From Arthrobacter sp. P2b (lineage in GTDB: Bacteria; Actinomycetota; Actinomycetes; Actinomycetales; Micrococcaceae): 64,000 nucleotides of DNA. Of this stretch, positions 38,276 through 47,669 are shown piece after piece. Positions within the stretch are counted from its first letter, which is position 1; the number at the start of each line of letters is the position of its first letter. The position numbers and the translations under genes are program-made. The notes under the pieces were generated by a model that was not told the origin of the DNA, searched no databases, and was given only the letters and a program-made list of their open reading frames with translations. Location: the NCBI RefSeq assembly GCF_900168295.1, contig NZ_FVZL01000004.1:186001-250000 (forward strand), in the 5' to 3' direction.

Positions 38276-39493
38276 TTAGCCGGCAATAGCGCTTCCGGCG
38301 AGTGTTGCCTCGACGACATCGGGTGACAAGACGTGCTGGGTGACCATCTGGCTGGCCCCGAGGATTGCCGCGCGGGGCCCCGCCATCGAGATGCCGATCC
38401 GCAGGTGTGCCGTGGCCAGCGGCAGCGAGCGGCGGTACACCACCTCGCGGATCCCGGCCACAAGGTGCTCCCCCGCCTCCCCGATGCTGCCGCCGATGAT
38501 GACCATGGACGGATTGAGCAGGTTGACGGCGGCGGCTAGGACGTCGCCCACATCGCGCCCCGCCTGGCGCAGCGCCTGGACGGCCTGCGGGCGCCCCTCC
38601 CGGACAAGCCGAAGCACGTCGGCGCCCGTTGCCGCATCCAGGCCCTGCGCCTGGAGCTGCCGGGCGACGGCGGGCCCGGACGCGAGCGCTTCGAGGCAGC
38701 CGTAGTTGCCGCAGCGGCACAGGACGTCATCGCCCCGCGGCACGCGGACATGGCCCAGGTCACCGGCCGTCCCGTTTGCCCCGCGTTGCAGCTGTCCGCT
38801 GCTGATGATGCCCGCGCCAACGCCCGTGGCGACCTTGATGAACAGGAAGTTGCTGTGCTCGGGCCAGTAGGCGGTCCGCTCCCCGAGGGCCATGATGTTG
38901 ACGTCGTTGTCCACCAGGACAGGGACCGGCAGCGAGCGCTGGACATACGGGACCACGTCGAATCCGTCCCACCCCGGCATGATGGGCGGCTTAACGGGCC
39001 GCCCCGTGTCGTGTTCAACCGGGCCGGGCAGGCCGATGCCCACTCCGGCAAGGTCCTTGAGCGGGCGGCCGGCCTCGGCGAGCAGCTCTTGTGCAAGGGC
39101 AAGGATCCGGCCCAACACGGCTTCCGGCCCGTCAGCCACTTCCTGCTCCAGCCGGCACTCCGCCACAATGCTGCCGGCAAGGTCCGTGACGGCCACCACC
39201 GCGTGGGTGGCCCCGACGTCGACGGCCAGCACAACGCGCGCGGCCGGGTTGAAGGCAAAACGCGACGGCGGCCTGCCGCCACTGGAGCTTGCCTCCCCCG
39301 CGGGCCCAACCAGGCCGGAGCTGATGAGGGCATCGATGCGTGAGGCAACGGTGGAACGGGCCAGCCCGGTAGTGATGGCAAGTTCGGCGCGCGTCCGTGC
39401 CCGGCCGTCACGCAGGAGTTGGAAGAGATCCCCGGCACGCCCCTGCAGCCCCTGGATGTCAGGCGGAGCAAATCGTCCGGCGGTTTTGGTCAT
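38276..39493 (-). CDS. ROK-family transcriptional repressor
   Basis: A 405-residue repressor. The N-terminal winged helix (about 20-65; TRAELAITTGLARSTVASRIDAL) precedes a ROK sugar-binding domain, with the nucleotide-like loop VDVGATHAVVAV, DNDVN at 195-199, and a zinc site made of His248, Cys259, Cys261 and Cys266 (CRCGNYGCLE). The usual GE-x-GH is GDLGH. It is divergent from the isomerase/oxidoreductase operon, and an inverted repeat, ACTTTTGC-N10-GCAAAAGT, lies in the shared gap. So it probably represses that operon until a sugar or sugar derivative binds. Confidence 0.9.
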   Translation of the reverse strand: MTKTAGRFAPPDIQGLQGRAGDLFQLLRDGRARTRAELAITTGLARSTVASRIDALISSGLVGPAGEASSSGGRPPSRFAFNPAARVVLAVDVGATHAVVAVTDLAGSIVAECRLEQEVADGPEAVLGRILALAQELLAEAGRPLKDLAGVGIGLPGPVEHDTGRPVKPPIMPGWDGFDVVPYVQRSLPVPVLVDNDVNIMALGERTAYWPEHSNFLFIKVATGVGAGIISSGQLQRGANGTAGDLGHVRVPRGDDVLCRCGNYGCLEALASGPAVARQLQAQGLDAATGADVLRLVREGRPQAVQALRQAGRDVGDVLAAAVNLLNPSMVIIGGSIGEAGEHLVAGIREVVYRRSLPLATAHLRIGISMAGPRAAILGASQMVTQHVLSPDVVEATLAGSAIAG

Positions 39494-39535
39494 ACGAAAT
39501 TGATAGCACGCCCACTTACTTCTGTCACGCGCACA

Positions 39536-39561
39536 ACTTTTGCTTGACCTTCGGCAAAAGT
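39536..39561. promoter_or_regulatory. inverted repeat, probable ROK operator
   Basis: ACTTTTGC-N10-GCAAAAGT has perfect 8-bp arms, and a TTGACC -35-like hexamer lies between them (39544-39549). Its place over a promoter in the 137-bp gap shared with the repressor gene supports an operator role. Confidence 0.6.
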
Positions 39562-39630
39562 CCTTCTAGCTTTGCACTAAGACAAACTGCCGGCGGGACA
39601 CTGCCACATGCCGAAGAAGCCAGGAGAACC

Positions 39631-40392
39631 ATGCCGTATTCAGTCCAGCTCTACACCCTGCGCAACGCCATCGAGGACGACCTGCCCGGAACCATCAGGA
39701 AGGTAGCGGAGATCGGCTTCACGCAGGTGGAGCCCTACAACTTTGTGGCCACCGCCAGGGAGCTGGGCGCCGCGCTGAGGGAAAACGGCCTGGCCGCACC
39801 TTCCGGCCACGCTCCGCTGCTCAGCCAGGACCAGGACGAAATTTTCGCCGCGGCCAAAGGACTCGGCATTGCCACCGTCATCGAGCCCTTCATCCCTGCC
39901 GATCACTGGCAGAATGCGGAGGACATCCAGGCCACGGCGGCCAGGCTCAACGCAGCAGCCAAAAAGGGCGCCGAATACGGGATCCGTGTGGGCTACCACA
40001 ACCATCAGTGGGAGCTGGAGTCCACCATTGAAGGCCGCACCGCCCTGGAATACTTCGCAGGCCTGCTGGATCCGGAGGTGGTCCTGGAGGTGGACACGTA
40101 CTGGGTGGCTGTCGGCGGCCATGACGCCGTGGACATCCTTGCCAGGCTGGGTGACCGGGTGAAGCTCATCCATATCAAGGACGGCCCCCTGACCACGGAC
40201 ACCAAGGCGCAGCAGCCCGCAGGGCAAGGCAAGGTCCCGGTCCTGGACGTCATCGCAGCGGCGAAGTCCCTGGAGACAGGCGTGGTGGAATTCGACGACT
40301 ATGCCGGCGACATCTTCGACGGCATCGCCCAAAGCCTGGCCTTCCTGAACAGCAACACCGCCGGCAACCCTGCGGAAGGAGCAACCGCATGA
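39631..40392 (+). CDS. sugar phosphate isomerase/epimerase-like TIM barrel
   Basis: A 253-residue xylose-isomerase-like TIM barrel that would act on a sugar, keto-sugar or polyol. Metal-ligand positions are visible in VEPYNF, GYHNHQWE, VLEVDTYW and IHIKDG. The true start is the ATG at 39631, ten bases after AGGAG, although the frame is open for 78 codons over the divergent promoter. First gene of a five-gene operon; it overlaps the next gene by 4 nt. The substrate is not known. Confidence 0.88.
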   Translation: MPYSVQLYTLRNAIEDDLPGTIRKVAEIGFTQVEPYNFVATARELGAALRENGLAAPSGHAPLLSQDQDEIFAAAKGLGIATVIEPFIPADHWQNAEDIQATAARLNAAAKKGAEYGIRVGYHNHQWELESTIEGRTALEYFAGLLDPEVVLEVDTYWVAVGGHDAVDILARLGDRVKLIHIKDGPLTTDTKAQQPAGQGKVPVLDVIAAAKSLETGVVEFDDYAGDIFDGIAQSLAFLNSNTAGNPAEGATA

Positions 40393-41507
40393 GTCCCCTT
40401 TCCACACGCAAAGGCCCGGTAGGCGTCGGCGTCATCGGCGCCGGCAACATCAGCAAGCAGTACCTGGACAACCTCACAGTGTTCCCCGACCTCAAAGTCC
40501 ACGTCATCGCCGACATGTTCGAAGAGGCGGCCGAGGCCCGCGCCAAGGAGTACGGCATCCCGGAATGGGGCGGCGTGGACAAGGCACTGCACCACCCGGA
40601 CGTGGAGATCATCGTCAACCTGACCGTCCCGGCCGCGCACGTTGAGGTGGCCACGGCCGCCGTAAACGCCGGCAAGCACGTCTGGACGGAGAAGCCGTTC
40701 AGCCTGGACCGGGAATCCGGGCTCGGCCTGCTCAAGACCGCCGACGCCGCGGGCATCCGCCTCGGCTGCGCCCCGGACACCTTCCTTGGCGCCGGGCTGC
40801 AGACGGCCCTGCGCCTGATCCATCGCGGCGACATCGGGACGCCGCTGACCGCGATGACCACGTTCCAGACCCCCGGCCCGGAGTCCTGGCACCCCAACCC
40901 GGCGTTCCTGTTCCAGCATGGCGCCGGCCCGCTGTTCGACATGGGGCCCTACTACCTCACCACCCTGATCCAGGCATTCGGCTCCATCCGCAAGGTGGCC
41001 GCCGTCGGGTCCAAAGCCAAGGAAATTCGCGTCATCGGTTCCGGACCCAAAGCCGGCGAGGAATTCACGGTTGACGTACCCACCCACGTCTCAGCGATGG
41101 CGCAGTTCGACAGCGGGGCTTCCTCCCACAGCGTGTTCTCCTTCGAATCCCCCCGCGCACGGGTGGGCTTTGTGGAGATCACCGGCACCGAGGCCACCAT
41201 TTCCCTGCCGGACCCCAATTACTTCGACGGCGACATCAAGCTGTGGCGGGCCGGAGACGAGGACTGGACCACCATCCCGGCCACCGGCCCCGCGAACGGC
41301 CGGGGCATGGGCGTGCTGGACATGGCCCGGTCCATCCGGGCAGGTGTCCCGCACCGCGCCACCGGGGACCTTGCGTACCACGTCCTGGACAGCATGGTTT
41401 CCATTTCCGAATCCATCGATGCCGGCACCTTCATCAACGTGGAAAGTTCCGCTCCGGCCTCCGCAGCCCTCCCCGAGGACTGGGCACCCGAAACCGCTAC
41501 CCTCTAG
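40389..41507 (+). CDS. Gfo/Idh/MocA-family oxidoreductase (first)
   Basis: A 372-residue NAD(P)-dependent sugar/polyol dehydrogenase. The Rossmann start is VGVIGAGNISKQYL (11-24), the catalytic EKP is in GKHVWTEKPFSL, and GPLFDMGPYYLTTL follows in the substrate half. It is translationally coupled to the isomerase-like gene before it. Three genes of this family in one operon suggest sequential or reversible oxidation at one sugar carbon, as in myo-inositol or 3-keto-glycoside pathways (inference). Confidence 0.9.
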   Translation: MSPLSTRKGPVGVGVIGAGNISKQYLDNLTVFPDLKVHVIADMFEEAAEARAKEYGIPEWGGVDKALHHPDVEIIVNLTVPAAHVEVATAAVNAGKHVWTEKPFSLDRESGLGLLKTADAAGIRLGCAPDTFLGAGLQTALRLIHRGDIGTPLTAMTTFQTPGPESWHPNPAFLFQHGAGPLFDMGPYYLTTLIQAFGSIRKVAAVGSKAKEIRVIGSGPKAGEEFTVDVPTHVSAMAQFDSGASSHSVFSFESPRARVGFVEITGTEATISLPDPNYFDGDIKLWRAGDEDWTTIPATGPANGRGMGVLDMARSIRAGVPHRATGDLAYHVLDSMVSISESIDAGTFINVESSAPASAALPEDWAPETATL

Positions 41508-41519
41508 GAAACCCCGACC

Positions 41520-42698
41520 ATGACACAGCAGACACAAAGCAGCGGCGCCCGTTCCCTCGGCGTTGCCGCCATCGGCTACGCCTTTATGGGCAAGGCCCAC
41601 TCCAACGCGTGGCGGAACGTGGCCAGCTTCTTCGACGTTCCGGCCTTCGAGCAGAAAGTACTCGTGGGGCGTGATGCCGGGCAGGTGGCACAGGCGGCAG
41701 CCAAGTACGGCTGGGCTGAGTCCGCCACCGACTGGCGCTCCGTCATCACCCGCGACGACATCCACATCGTGGATATCTGCGCACCGGGCTGGATGCACGC
41801 CGAGATCGCCGTCGCCGCCCTCGAGGCCGGCAAGCACGTCCTCGTCGAAAAACCCCTGGCCAACACCCTGGCCGAAGCTGAACTCATGACTGCCGCGGCG
41901 GCAAAGGCCCGGGCCCGCGGCGTCCAGTCGATGATTGGCTTCAACTACCGCCGGGTCCCCGCACTTGCCCTCGCAAAGGAACTGATTTCCGAGGGCCGAG
42001 TGGGCACGGTGCGGCACGTCCGCGCCGCCTACCTGCAGGACTGGCTTGCCGATGACCAGGCCCCCATGACCTGGCGGCTGCGAAAAGAAACAGCAGGCTC
42101 GGGCGCCCTCGGCGACATCGCCTCACACGCCATCGACCAGGTCCTCTACCTCCTGGGCGACCAGGTCACCGAGGTCAGCGGCCGGCTCCACACCTTCGTG
42201 GACCGCCGCCCGGGCACCAACGGACCGGAGGACGTAACGGTCGACGACGCCGCCTGGGCAACACTGTCCCTCGCCTCCGGAGCCATCGCCTCGGTGGAGG
42301 CCTCCCGGGTGGCCACCGGGCGGAAGAACTCCCTCCAGATTGAGGTCTACGGCGATAAGGGCAGCATCCTCTTCGACCTGGAAAATCTCAACGAACTCGG
42401 CTTCCTGGACGCCACCGCGCCCGCCCGGGAGCAGGGCGTCCGGCGTATCCTCGTCAGCGAACCGGACCACCCGTACCTTGATGCGTGGTGGCCGCAGGGC
42501 CACATCATCGGCTGGGAACACACCTTCACCCACCAAATCCGCGACTTCCTGCTGGCCGTGCAGGACGGAACCCAGCCGTCGCCGTCGTTCGAAGAAGGAC
42601 TGAACGTGCAGTACATCCTGAACGCCGTCGAGGAATCCGCCGGCAACAAAAGCGCCGCCACACCCGTCCACGCACCGCTTTCCACCGAAGGAGCCTGA
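41520..42698 (+). CDS. Gfo/Idh/MocA-family oxidoreductase (second)
   Basis: A 392-residue member. After [18 protein letters not shown] comes the catalytic EKP in [13 protein letters not shown], then [13 protein letters not shown] and [19 protein letters not shown], the substrate-domain block with the active-site His. The [12 protein letters not shown] start resembles myo-inositol/UDP-sugar dehydrogenase-like proteins of actinobacteria. It starts 13 nt after the first oxidoreductase and ends two bases before the second isomerase-like gene. Confidence 0.9.
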   Translation: MTQQTQSSGARSLGVAAIGYAFMGKAHSNAWRNVASFFDVPAFEQKVLVGRDAGQVAQAAAKYGWAESATDWRSVITRDDIHIVDICAPGWMHAEIAVAALEAGKHVLVEKPLANTLAEAELMTAAAAKARARGVQSMIGFNYRRVPALALAKELISEGRVGTVRHVRAAYLQDWLADDQAPMTWRLRKETAGSGALGDIASHAIDQVLYLLGDQVTEVSGRLHTFVDRRPGTNGPEDVTVDDAAWATLSLASGAIASVEASRVATGRKNSLQIEVYGDKGSILFDLENLNELGFLDATAPAREQGVRRILVSEPDHPYLDAWWPQGHIIGWEHTFTHQIRDFLLAVQDGTQPSPSFEEGLNVQYILNAVEESAGNKSAATPVHAPLSTEGA

Positions 42699-42699
42699 C

Positions 42700-43701
42700 A
42701 TGCCCCGCCCGTTCACCCTTTTCACCGGCCAGTGGGCCGACCTGCCCTTCGAGGAAGTCGCCAAGCTGGCCTCCGGCTGGGGCTACGACGGACTGGAGAT
42801 CGCCGTCTCCGGCGACCACCTGGACGCCTGGCGCTGGGACGAACCCGGCTACGTCGAGTCCAAGCTGGCGATCCTGGAGAAGTACAACCTCAAGGTCTGG
42901 GCCATCTCCAACCACCTCACCGGCCAGGCCGTCTGCGATGACCCCATCGACTTCCGGCACCAGGGCATCGTCCGGTCCAAGGTCTGGGGCGACGGCGACC
43001 CCGAAGGCGTCCGCCAGCGCGCCGCCGAGGAAATGAAACACACCGCCCGGCTCGCCAAGGCACTGGGCGTGGACACCGTCGTCGGCTTCACCGGCTCCTC
43101 CATCTGGCAGTACGTCGCCATGTTCCCGCCCGTGCCCGAAAAGGTCATCGACGCCGGCTACCAGGACTTCGCCGACCGCTGGAACCCCATCCTGGACGTC
43201 TTCGACGAATGCGGCGTCCGCTTCGCCCACGAAGTCCACCCCTCCGAAATCGCCTACGACTACTGGACCACCGTCCGCACCCTCGAAGCCATCGGCCACC
43301 GCGAAGCGTTCGGCCTGAACTGGGACCCGTCCCACATGATGTGGCAGGGCATCGACCCCGTCTCCTTCATCTGGGACTTCAAAGACCGGATCTACCACGT
43401 GGACTGCAAGGACACCAAGATCCGCCAGACCGGCCGCAATACCGTCATGGGCTCCCACCTGCCCTGGGGCGACCCCCGCCGCGGCTGGGACTTCGTCTCC
43501 GCCGGACGCGGTGACGTCCCCTGGGAAGCCTCCTTCCGCGCCCTCGCGGCCATCGGCTACAACGGACCCATCAGCGTCGAATGGGAAGACGCCGGCATGG
43601 ACCGCCTCCACGGCGCGCCCGAAGCCCTTGCTGCGCTGAAGAAGTACGATTTCCCTGTTTCCACCGCTTCGTTCGACGCCGCCTTCAGCAGCAAGGACTG
43701 A
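42700..43701 (+). CDS. xylose isomerase-like sugar isomerase/epimerase
   Basis: A 333-residue TIM barrel, larger than the one at 39631. Probable metal ligands are Glu in [15 protein letters not shown], Asp in [11 protein letters not shown], His in YHVDCKD and Glu in [25 protein letters not shown] is a strongly conserved block of this subgroup. Homologues in actinobacterial sugar operons are annotated as isomerases or 2-keto-myo-inositol-type enzymes, but none can be assigned from sequence. It lies two bases after one oxidoreductase gene and one base before the broken one. Confidence 0.9.
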   Translation: MPRPFTLFTGQWADLPFEEVAKLASGWGYDGLEIAVSGDHLDAWRWDEPGYVESKLAILEKYNLKVWAISNHLTGQAVCDDPIDFRHQGIVRSKVWGDGDPEGVRQRAAEEMKHTARLAKALGVDTVVGFTGSSIWQYVAMFPPVPEKVIDAGYQDFADRWNPILDVFDECGVRFAHEVHPSEIAYDYWTTVRTLEAIGHREAFGLNWDPSHMMWQGIDPVSFIWDFKDRIYHVDCKDTKIRQTGRNTVMGSHLPWGDPRRGWDFVSAGRGDVPWEASFRALAAIGYNGPISVEWEDAGMDRLHGAPEALAALKKYDFPVSTASFDAAFSSKD

Positions 43702-43702
43702 C

Positions 43703-44592
43703 ATGCCCCGCCACAGCAACGGCACCTCCGACGGACAACTCCGTTGGGGCATCCTCGGCACAGGCTTTATCGCCGCGCTGCAGGCCCAGGACCTGCTGGA
43801 CAACGGGTTCACCGTCCAGGCCGTCGGCTCCCGGAGCCTGGAATCCAGCCAGGCGTTCAGCGCCCGGTTCGGCATTGCCAACGCGCACGGCAGCTACGAG
43901 GAGCTCGCCGCCGATCCCGAGGTGGATGTGGTGTACGTTGCCACGCCCCACGTGTTCCACCACGCCAACGCACTGCTTGCCCTGAACGCGGGCAAGCACG
44001 TGCTGGTGGAGAAGGCCTTCACCATCAATGCCCGCGAAGCGCAGGACATCGTGGAGCTCGCGGAGGCTAAGGGACTGGTGGCCCTGGAGGCCATGTGGAC
44101 CAGGTTCCTCCCGCACATGGTCCGCCTCCGCGAGATCATCAGGGAGGGCACCATCGGCGAGGTCAGGAAGGTCATCGCCAGCCATAACCAGGACCTCCCC
44201 AAGGACCCGGCCCACCGGCTTAACGATCCTGCCCTGGGTGGCGGCGCGTTGCTGGACCTTGGCATCTACCCCGTCTCGTTCGCGTTTGATGTGTTTGGCG
44301 CACCGGAAATCATCCTGGCCAGCGCTGCCATGACGGCGACGGGCGTGGACCGCCAGACGGCAGCGGTTTTCGAGTATGCGCAGGGACAGCAGGCCATCCT
44401 CGACTGTGAACTTGATGCCGCCGGACCCAACCGGGCAGTGGTGATCGGCACGGGCGGCTGGAGCGGCTCGTCAGCGAAGGGCTCACCGGAGGGACCGTGC
44501 TGCCGCCGGCTGAGAGCGTGGCCGTGATGGCTGCCTTGGACGGAATCCGCCGCCAGATCGGCCTGGCGTACGACGCCGACGAACGGCTTTAG
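43703..44592 (+). pseudogene. Gfo/Idh/MocA-family oxidoreductase (third) with internal deletion
   Basis: The N-terminal Rossmann half is normal (LRWGILGTGFIAALQAQ, with EKA in place of the usual EKP in [12 protein letters not shown]) and the substrate half begins with GGGALLDLGIYPVSFA. After VVIGTGGW (about 44465) the frame changes, and translation as written ends at 44527. The usual family C-terminus (LERLVSEGLTGG to VMAALDGIRRQIGLAY) is present in another frame to the TAG at 44592. About 45 residues that normally connect the two are missing. Junction at TGGA looks like a microhomology deletion of roughly 130-140 bp. The product would lack the C-terminal edge of its sheet and is probably inactive. 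Confidence 0.75.
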
Positions 44593-44605
44593 CGGCCGGC
44601 CCGCC

Positions 44606-45475
44606 TTAGGCGGGACCGCGGTTCAGGACCACCTCGTAGGCTTCCACGCGCCGGTCCGTCACGGTGGTGGGCGATTCCAGGTGGACTGCCCCGGAGGGCA
44701 GGATGCCGGCCCCGCCGAAGCGTTCCATGACCTGCCACTGGGCCATGACGTCCTCCCCCGCGTGATCCGGCGGCAGGTCCGGCCAGAAGGTAAACCCACC
44801 GGCGTCGTTCAGGGCTTCGCGCCGGTACATCACGCACCCGCCCAGCCACGCCACCCGGTAGGGCACCCATTGTCCCGGCTCAAGGGACAGGTCGGCGCTG
44901 AGGTGGCTAAGGTTGGCGGCGCTGTGGAGCGGCCAGCGCTCGAACGCGGGGTCCCCCGGGCGGATGCGCTCCGGCATCACCCCGCCCTCCCACGCTTCGA
45001 AGTTCGCGGTCTGCCCGGGCCGCCGGTCGTCCAGGTAGGACAGACCCTGCGGGGCCATCCCTACAAAGCCGCACCCAAGCTCGTGGAGCGCGCGGCTGAG
45101 CAATTCCACAGCACCCGGCTCCAGCCAGATGTCGTCGTCAAGGAAGAGGCACTGGTCCGCCGTGGACTGCTCCAGCAGGAACTGGCGGTGTTCCGCCAGC
45201 CCGCGCCGCGGCAGGTGGCGAAGGAGCCTGACCGGCCGCCCCTGGGCTTCCAGGACCCGCACCATGGCGGCAGCGGCGGGGTGCTCCCAGCCGGGCCCGT
45301 CCGTGGACTGGTCGCTGACGACGACGGCGAAGGCCGGGTCGGTTTGTCCGGCAAGTCCCGCGAGGGTGACGGCGAGTTCCGCCGGCCGGTCGCAGGTGGG
45401 TACAAGAACGTCCACTGCAACCCGTTCCGGCCTCTCAGCCGGCCGCGCCCACTGTCCTGATGGTCTCCTGCTCAC
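44606..45475 (-). CDS. family 2 glycosyltransferase
   Basis: A 289-residue GT-A glycosyltransferase. VAVDVLVPTCDRPAELAVTL opens the nucleotide-binding domain, CLFLDDDIWLEPGAVELL holds the DxD metal site, and the acceptor half has WLGGCVMYRREAL and DHAGEDVMAQWQ, where an ED-type catalytic base lies. It has no membrane helix. I choose the GTG at 45475, four bases after AGGAGG. The acceptor is unknown; a role in cell-surface polysaccharide is only a guess. The gene is convergent with the oxidoreductase operon, 13 bp from its end. Confidence 0.85.
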   Translation of the reverse strand: MSRRPSGQWARPAERPERVAVDVLVPTCDRPAELAVTLAGLAGQTDPAFAVVVSDQSTDGPGWEHPAAAAMVRVLEAQGRPVRLLRHLPRRGLAEHRQFLLEQSTADQCLFLDDDIWLEPGAVELLSRALHELGCGFVGMAPQGLSYLDDRRPGQTANFEAWEGGVMPERIRPGDPAFERWPLHSAANLSHLSADLSLEPGQWVPYRVAWLGGCVMYRREALNDAGGFTFWPDLPPDHAGEDVMAQWQVMERFGGAGILPSGAVHLESPTTVTDRRVEAYEVVLNRGPA

Positions 45476-45570
45476 AGTTCCTCCTGGCACCGGCGGGAAA
45501 GGGCCGGCAACTGGCGAATTGGTTTCGCATGGTCCGTACCCCGCTGGGAGCCATGTATGCCGGACACGGC

Positions 45571-45611
45571 GAAGGCCCCCGTCCCGGTATGGAGCCGTGG
45601 CGGGGGCCTTC
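45571..45611 (-). terminator. GC-rich hairpin downstream of the hydrophilic-protein gene
   Basis: GAAGGCCCCCG (45571-45581) pairs perfectly with CGGGGGCCTTC (45601-45611) around a 19-nt loop, 17 bp beyond the stop of the gene at 45628. There is no strong U-tract, so termination is probable but not certain. Confidence 0.6.
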
Positions 45612-45627
45612 AGCGGATCAGGACCGC

Positions 45628-45990
45628 TTATCCGGCGTCGAAGCTCTCGCCGCCGCTGTCTTTGGGCGACTTTTCCTGCGGGAGGTCGTTGCCGCTGCCG
45701 TCCGGAATGCCGGTGGCTTCCTGCCCGGGCTCGGAGGAGACCGGCGCGGAGCCCTGGGAATCGTCGTTGAACTCGTTGATCTCAGCCTCGCCGGAGGGAA
45801 GGTCCATGTCACGCGGAACCTGTTCCTCCCCGACGCCGGACTGCGGTTCGTTGGTGTCAGCCCCGCCGGCACCCGATGTGGTGCCGCCCTGGCTTGCGCC
45901 CTGGTTGCCGCCAAGCTCCTGCTCAGCCGTCGGAGTGCCGTAGCCGCCCGGGTCCTTTTCCGGCTCGGCGTGCTGGTTTTCCTGCGTCAT
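45628..45990 (-). CDS. disordered acidic hydrophilic protein
   Basis: A 120-residue protein rich in Gly, Glu, Asp, Pro, Ser and Gln, with almost no hydrophobic residues and no Cys. It is likely to be intrinsically disordered and resembles the hydrophilin-like stress proteins of Micrococcaceae. The start follows GGAGGAACC. It is next to a stress-type SDR gene (46041-46940) on the same strand, 50 bp away. A comparable hydrophilic protein is encoded at 59029-59487. Function is unknown; desiccation or osmotic stress is a guess. Confidence 0.65.
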   Translation of the reverse strand: MTQENQHAEPEKDPGGYGTPTAEQELGGNQGASQGGTTSGAGGADTNEPQSGVGEEQVPRDMDLPSGEAEINEFNDDSQGSAPVSSEPGQEATGIPDGSGNDLPQEKSPKDSGGESFDAG

Positions 45991-46040
45991 GGTTCCTCCT
46001 GTGTGCGATGGGATGAAACTGGTGTGTAGAATCCGGCTGC

Positions 46041-46940
46041 TTAGAGCCCCTTGCCGCCCGTCACGGGCAGCACCGCGCCGGAAATGTAGGACCCGTCTTC
46101 GGAGGCCAGCAGAACGTACGCCGCGGCGAGCTCAGCAGGCTGGCCGGCACGTTCCAGCGGCGTATCCTGGCCAAACTTCGGGAGCTTGTCCGGCCATTCG
46201 GTGGCGGGGATCAGCGGCGTCCAGATGGGGCCGGGGGCCACCGCGTTGACGCGGATCCCCTTGGACCCCAGTTCCTGCGCGAGTGCCTTGGTGAACGCCA
46301 CCTGCGCGGCCTTGGTCATGGCGTAATCGATGAGGCCCGGCGAGGGATTGAAGGCCTGGATGGATGCCGTGGTGATGATCGAGGCGCCCGGTTTGAGGTG
46401 CGGGACCGCCGCCCGTGCGGTCCAGAGCAGGGAGTACAGGTTGGTCTTGAAAACCCGGTCGAACTCCTCCGTGGGAAGGGTCTCCAGGCTTTCGCGGTTC
46501 TTCTGGTAGGCAGCGTTCAGCACCACCACGTCCAGGCGGCCGAATCCGGCCACGGTTTCCTCGACGATCCGGGTGCTGAAGTCCTCTTCACGCCCGTCCC
46601 CGGCGAACAGGAGGACGCGGCGCCCCGCCTTCCGGATCCAGTCCGCAGTGTCCTGGGCGTCGTCTTCCTCCTCGGGAAGGTAGGAGATGGCTACGTCGGC
46701 TCCCTCACGGGCAAATGCGATGGCCGCCGCCTTGCCGATGCCGGAATCGCCGCCGGTGATGAGTGCCGCCTTGCCCTCCAGCTTCCCGTGTCCCTCGTAG
46801 CTGAGTTCTCCGTGGTCAGGTTTGGGATCCATGGGCGCGGTGAGGCCCGGCTGCTTCTGTTCCTGCTCGGGGAAGGGGCCTGCGTGGTAGCCGCCCCGGG
46901 GGTCCTTTGGCTGGTCCGTCTGCTTGTCTGTGCCGCTCAT
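46041..46940 (-). CDS. SDR oxidoreductase of the general-stress type
   Basis: A 299-residue short-chain dehydrogenase. A 45-residue N-terminal extension (QPGLTAPMDPKPDHGE) is typical of the YghA/GSP39 subgroup. The Rossmann motif is ITGGDSGIG, then VVLNAAY, the catalytic Ser in TTASIQAF and Tyr-x3-Lys in YAMTKAA. The frame is open another 65 codons upstream, but the ATG at 46940 with AGGTGG just before it fits the subgroup. Homologues are induced by general or osmotic stress; substrate unknown. It is divergent from the DUF6328 gene. Confidence 0.9.
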   Translation of the reverse strand: MSGTDKQTDQPKDPRGGYHAGPFPEQEQKQPGLTAPMDPKPDHGELSYEGHGKLEGKAALITGGDSGIGKAAAIAFAREGADVAISYLPEEEDDAQDTADWIRKAGRRVLLFAGDGREEDFSTRIVEETVAGFGRLDVVVLNAAYQKNRESLETLPTEEFDRVFKTNLYSLLWTARAAVPHLKPGASIITTASIQAFNPSPGLIDYAMTKAAQVAFTKALAQELGSKGIRVNAVAPGPIWTPLIPATEWPDKLPKFGQDTPLERAGQPAELAAAYVLLASEDGSYISGAVLPVTGGKGL

Positions 46941-47148
46941 AGTCCACCTACTCGCTGTGTCGGTTTTCGAAGAGCCCTGCCGCCGGCCCTTCGACGCTAT
47001 CCCGGCCGGCGGAACAAAGTCCACCCGTTCGGTGCCGATAATCAGTAAACTTATCAAATGTTGATACCGGCGCAAGATCGGCCTTGTTTCTGGGTATGTG
47101 AAGAGTAGAAAGGGAAACAGGGCCGGCCAGGCCAAGGAAGGAGCAGCG

Positions 47149-47667
47149 ATGTCCGAGGTGGAGGATTACACCGGCAGAACCGGGCGGAACGAAACCCGCG
47201 AGGAGCAACTGGACCGCAACTGGGCGGAACTGCTCCAGGAGATGCGCGTGCTGCAGATGGGCGTCCAGATCCTGGCAGGCTTCCTCCTGACCCTGCCCTT
47301 CCAGGAACGGTTTGAAGACCTGGATGACTTCCAGGTGAACCTGTACCTGACCAACGTGGTGATCGCCGCACTGACCACGGCGTTGATCCTCCTGCCGGTC
47401 AGTGTGCACCGGAGGCTTTTCCGGAAGCGCCTCAAGGAAACCCTGGTGTCCAGCGGCGACACGATCGCCAAGATCACCCTGGCCGGCATCGCGCTGCTCA
47501 GCGCCGGCACTGCAGCCCTGGTTTTCGACGTCACCGCGGGCCGCTCGGCCGGGCTGACGGCCGGCGCGGCACTGCTGGCCGTGATGGTGGTCCTGCTGGT
47601 CTATGTCCCACTGCACCTTAACAAGCGCGCCGCCGCAGGAATGACGGCCAGGGCAAACAAGGAGTGA
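47149..47667 (+). CDS. DUF6328-type membrane protein
   Basis: A 172-residue protein with four hydrophobic helices. The conserved opening LLQEMRVLQMGVQILAGFLLTLPFQERF is characteristic of DUF6328. VHRRLFRKRLKE forms a basic cytoplasmic loop. The ATG at 47149 follows AAGGAAGGAG; a longer open frame upstream is not supported. First gene of a run with the DUF6766 gene, two bases downstream, and a small secreted or anchored protein gene. Function unknown; such genes often lie among stress genes in Actinobacteria. Confidence 0.8.
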   Translation: MSEVEDYTGRTGRNETREEQLDRNWAELLQEMRVLQMGVQILAGFLLTLPFQERFEDLDDFQVNLYLTNVVIAALTTALILLPVSVHRRLFRKRLKETLVSSGDTIAKITLAGIALLSAGTAALVFDVTAGRSAGLTAGAALLAVMVVLLVYVPLHLNKRAAAGMTARANKE

Positions 47668-47669
47668 CA

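Noticed and set aside
44528..44592. Separate small gene after the third oxidoreductase
   Set aside because: The 3' segment encodes the normal C-terminal helix of the same oxidoreductase family, so it is the remnant of the broken gene.
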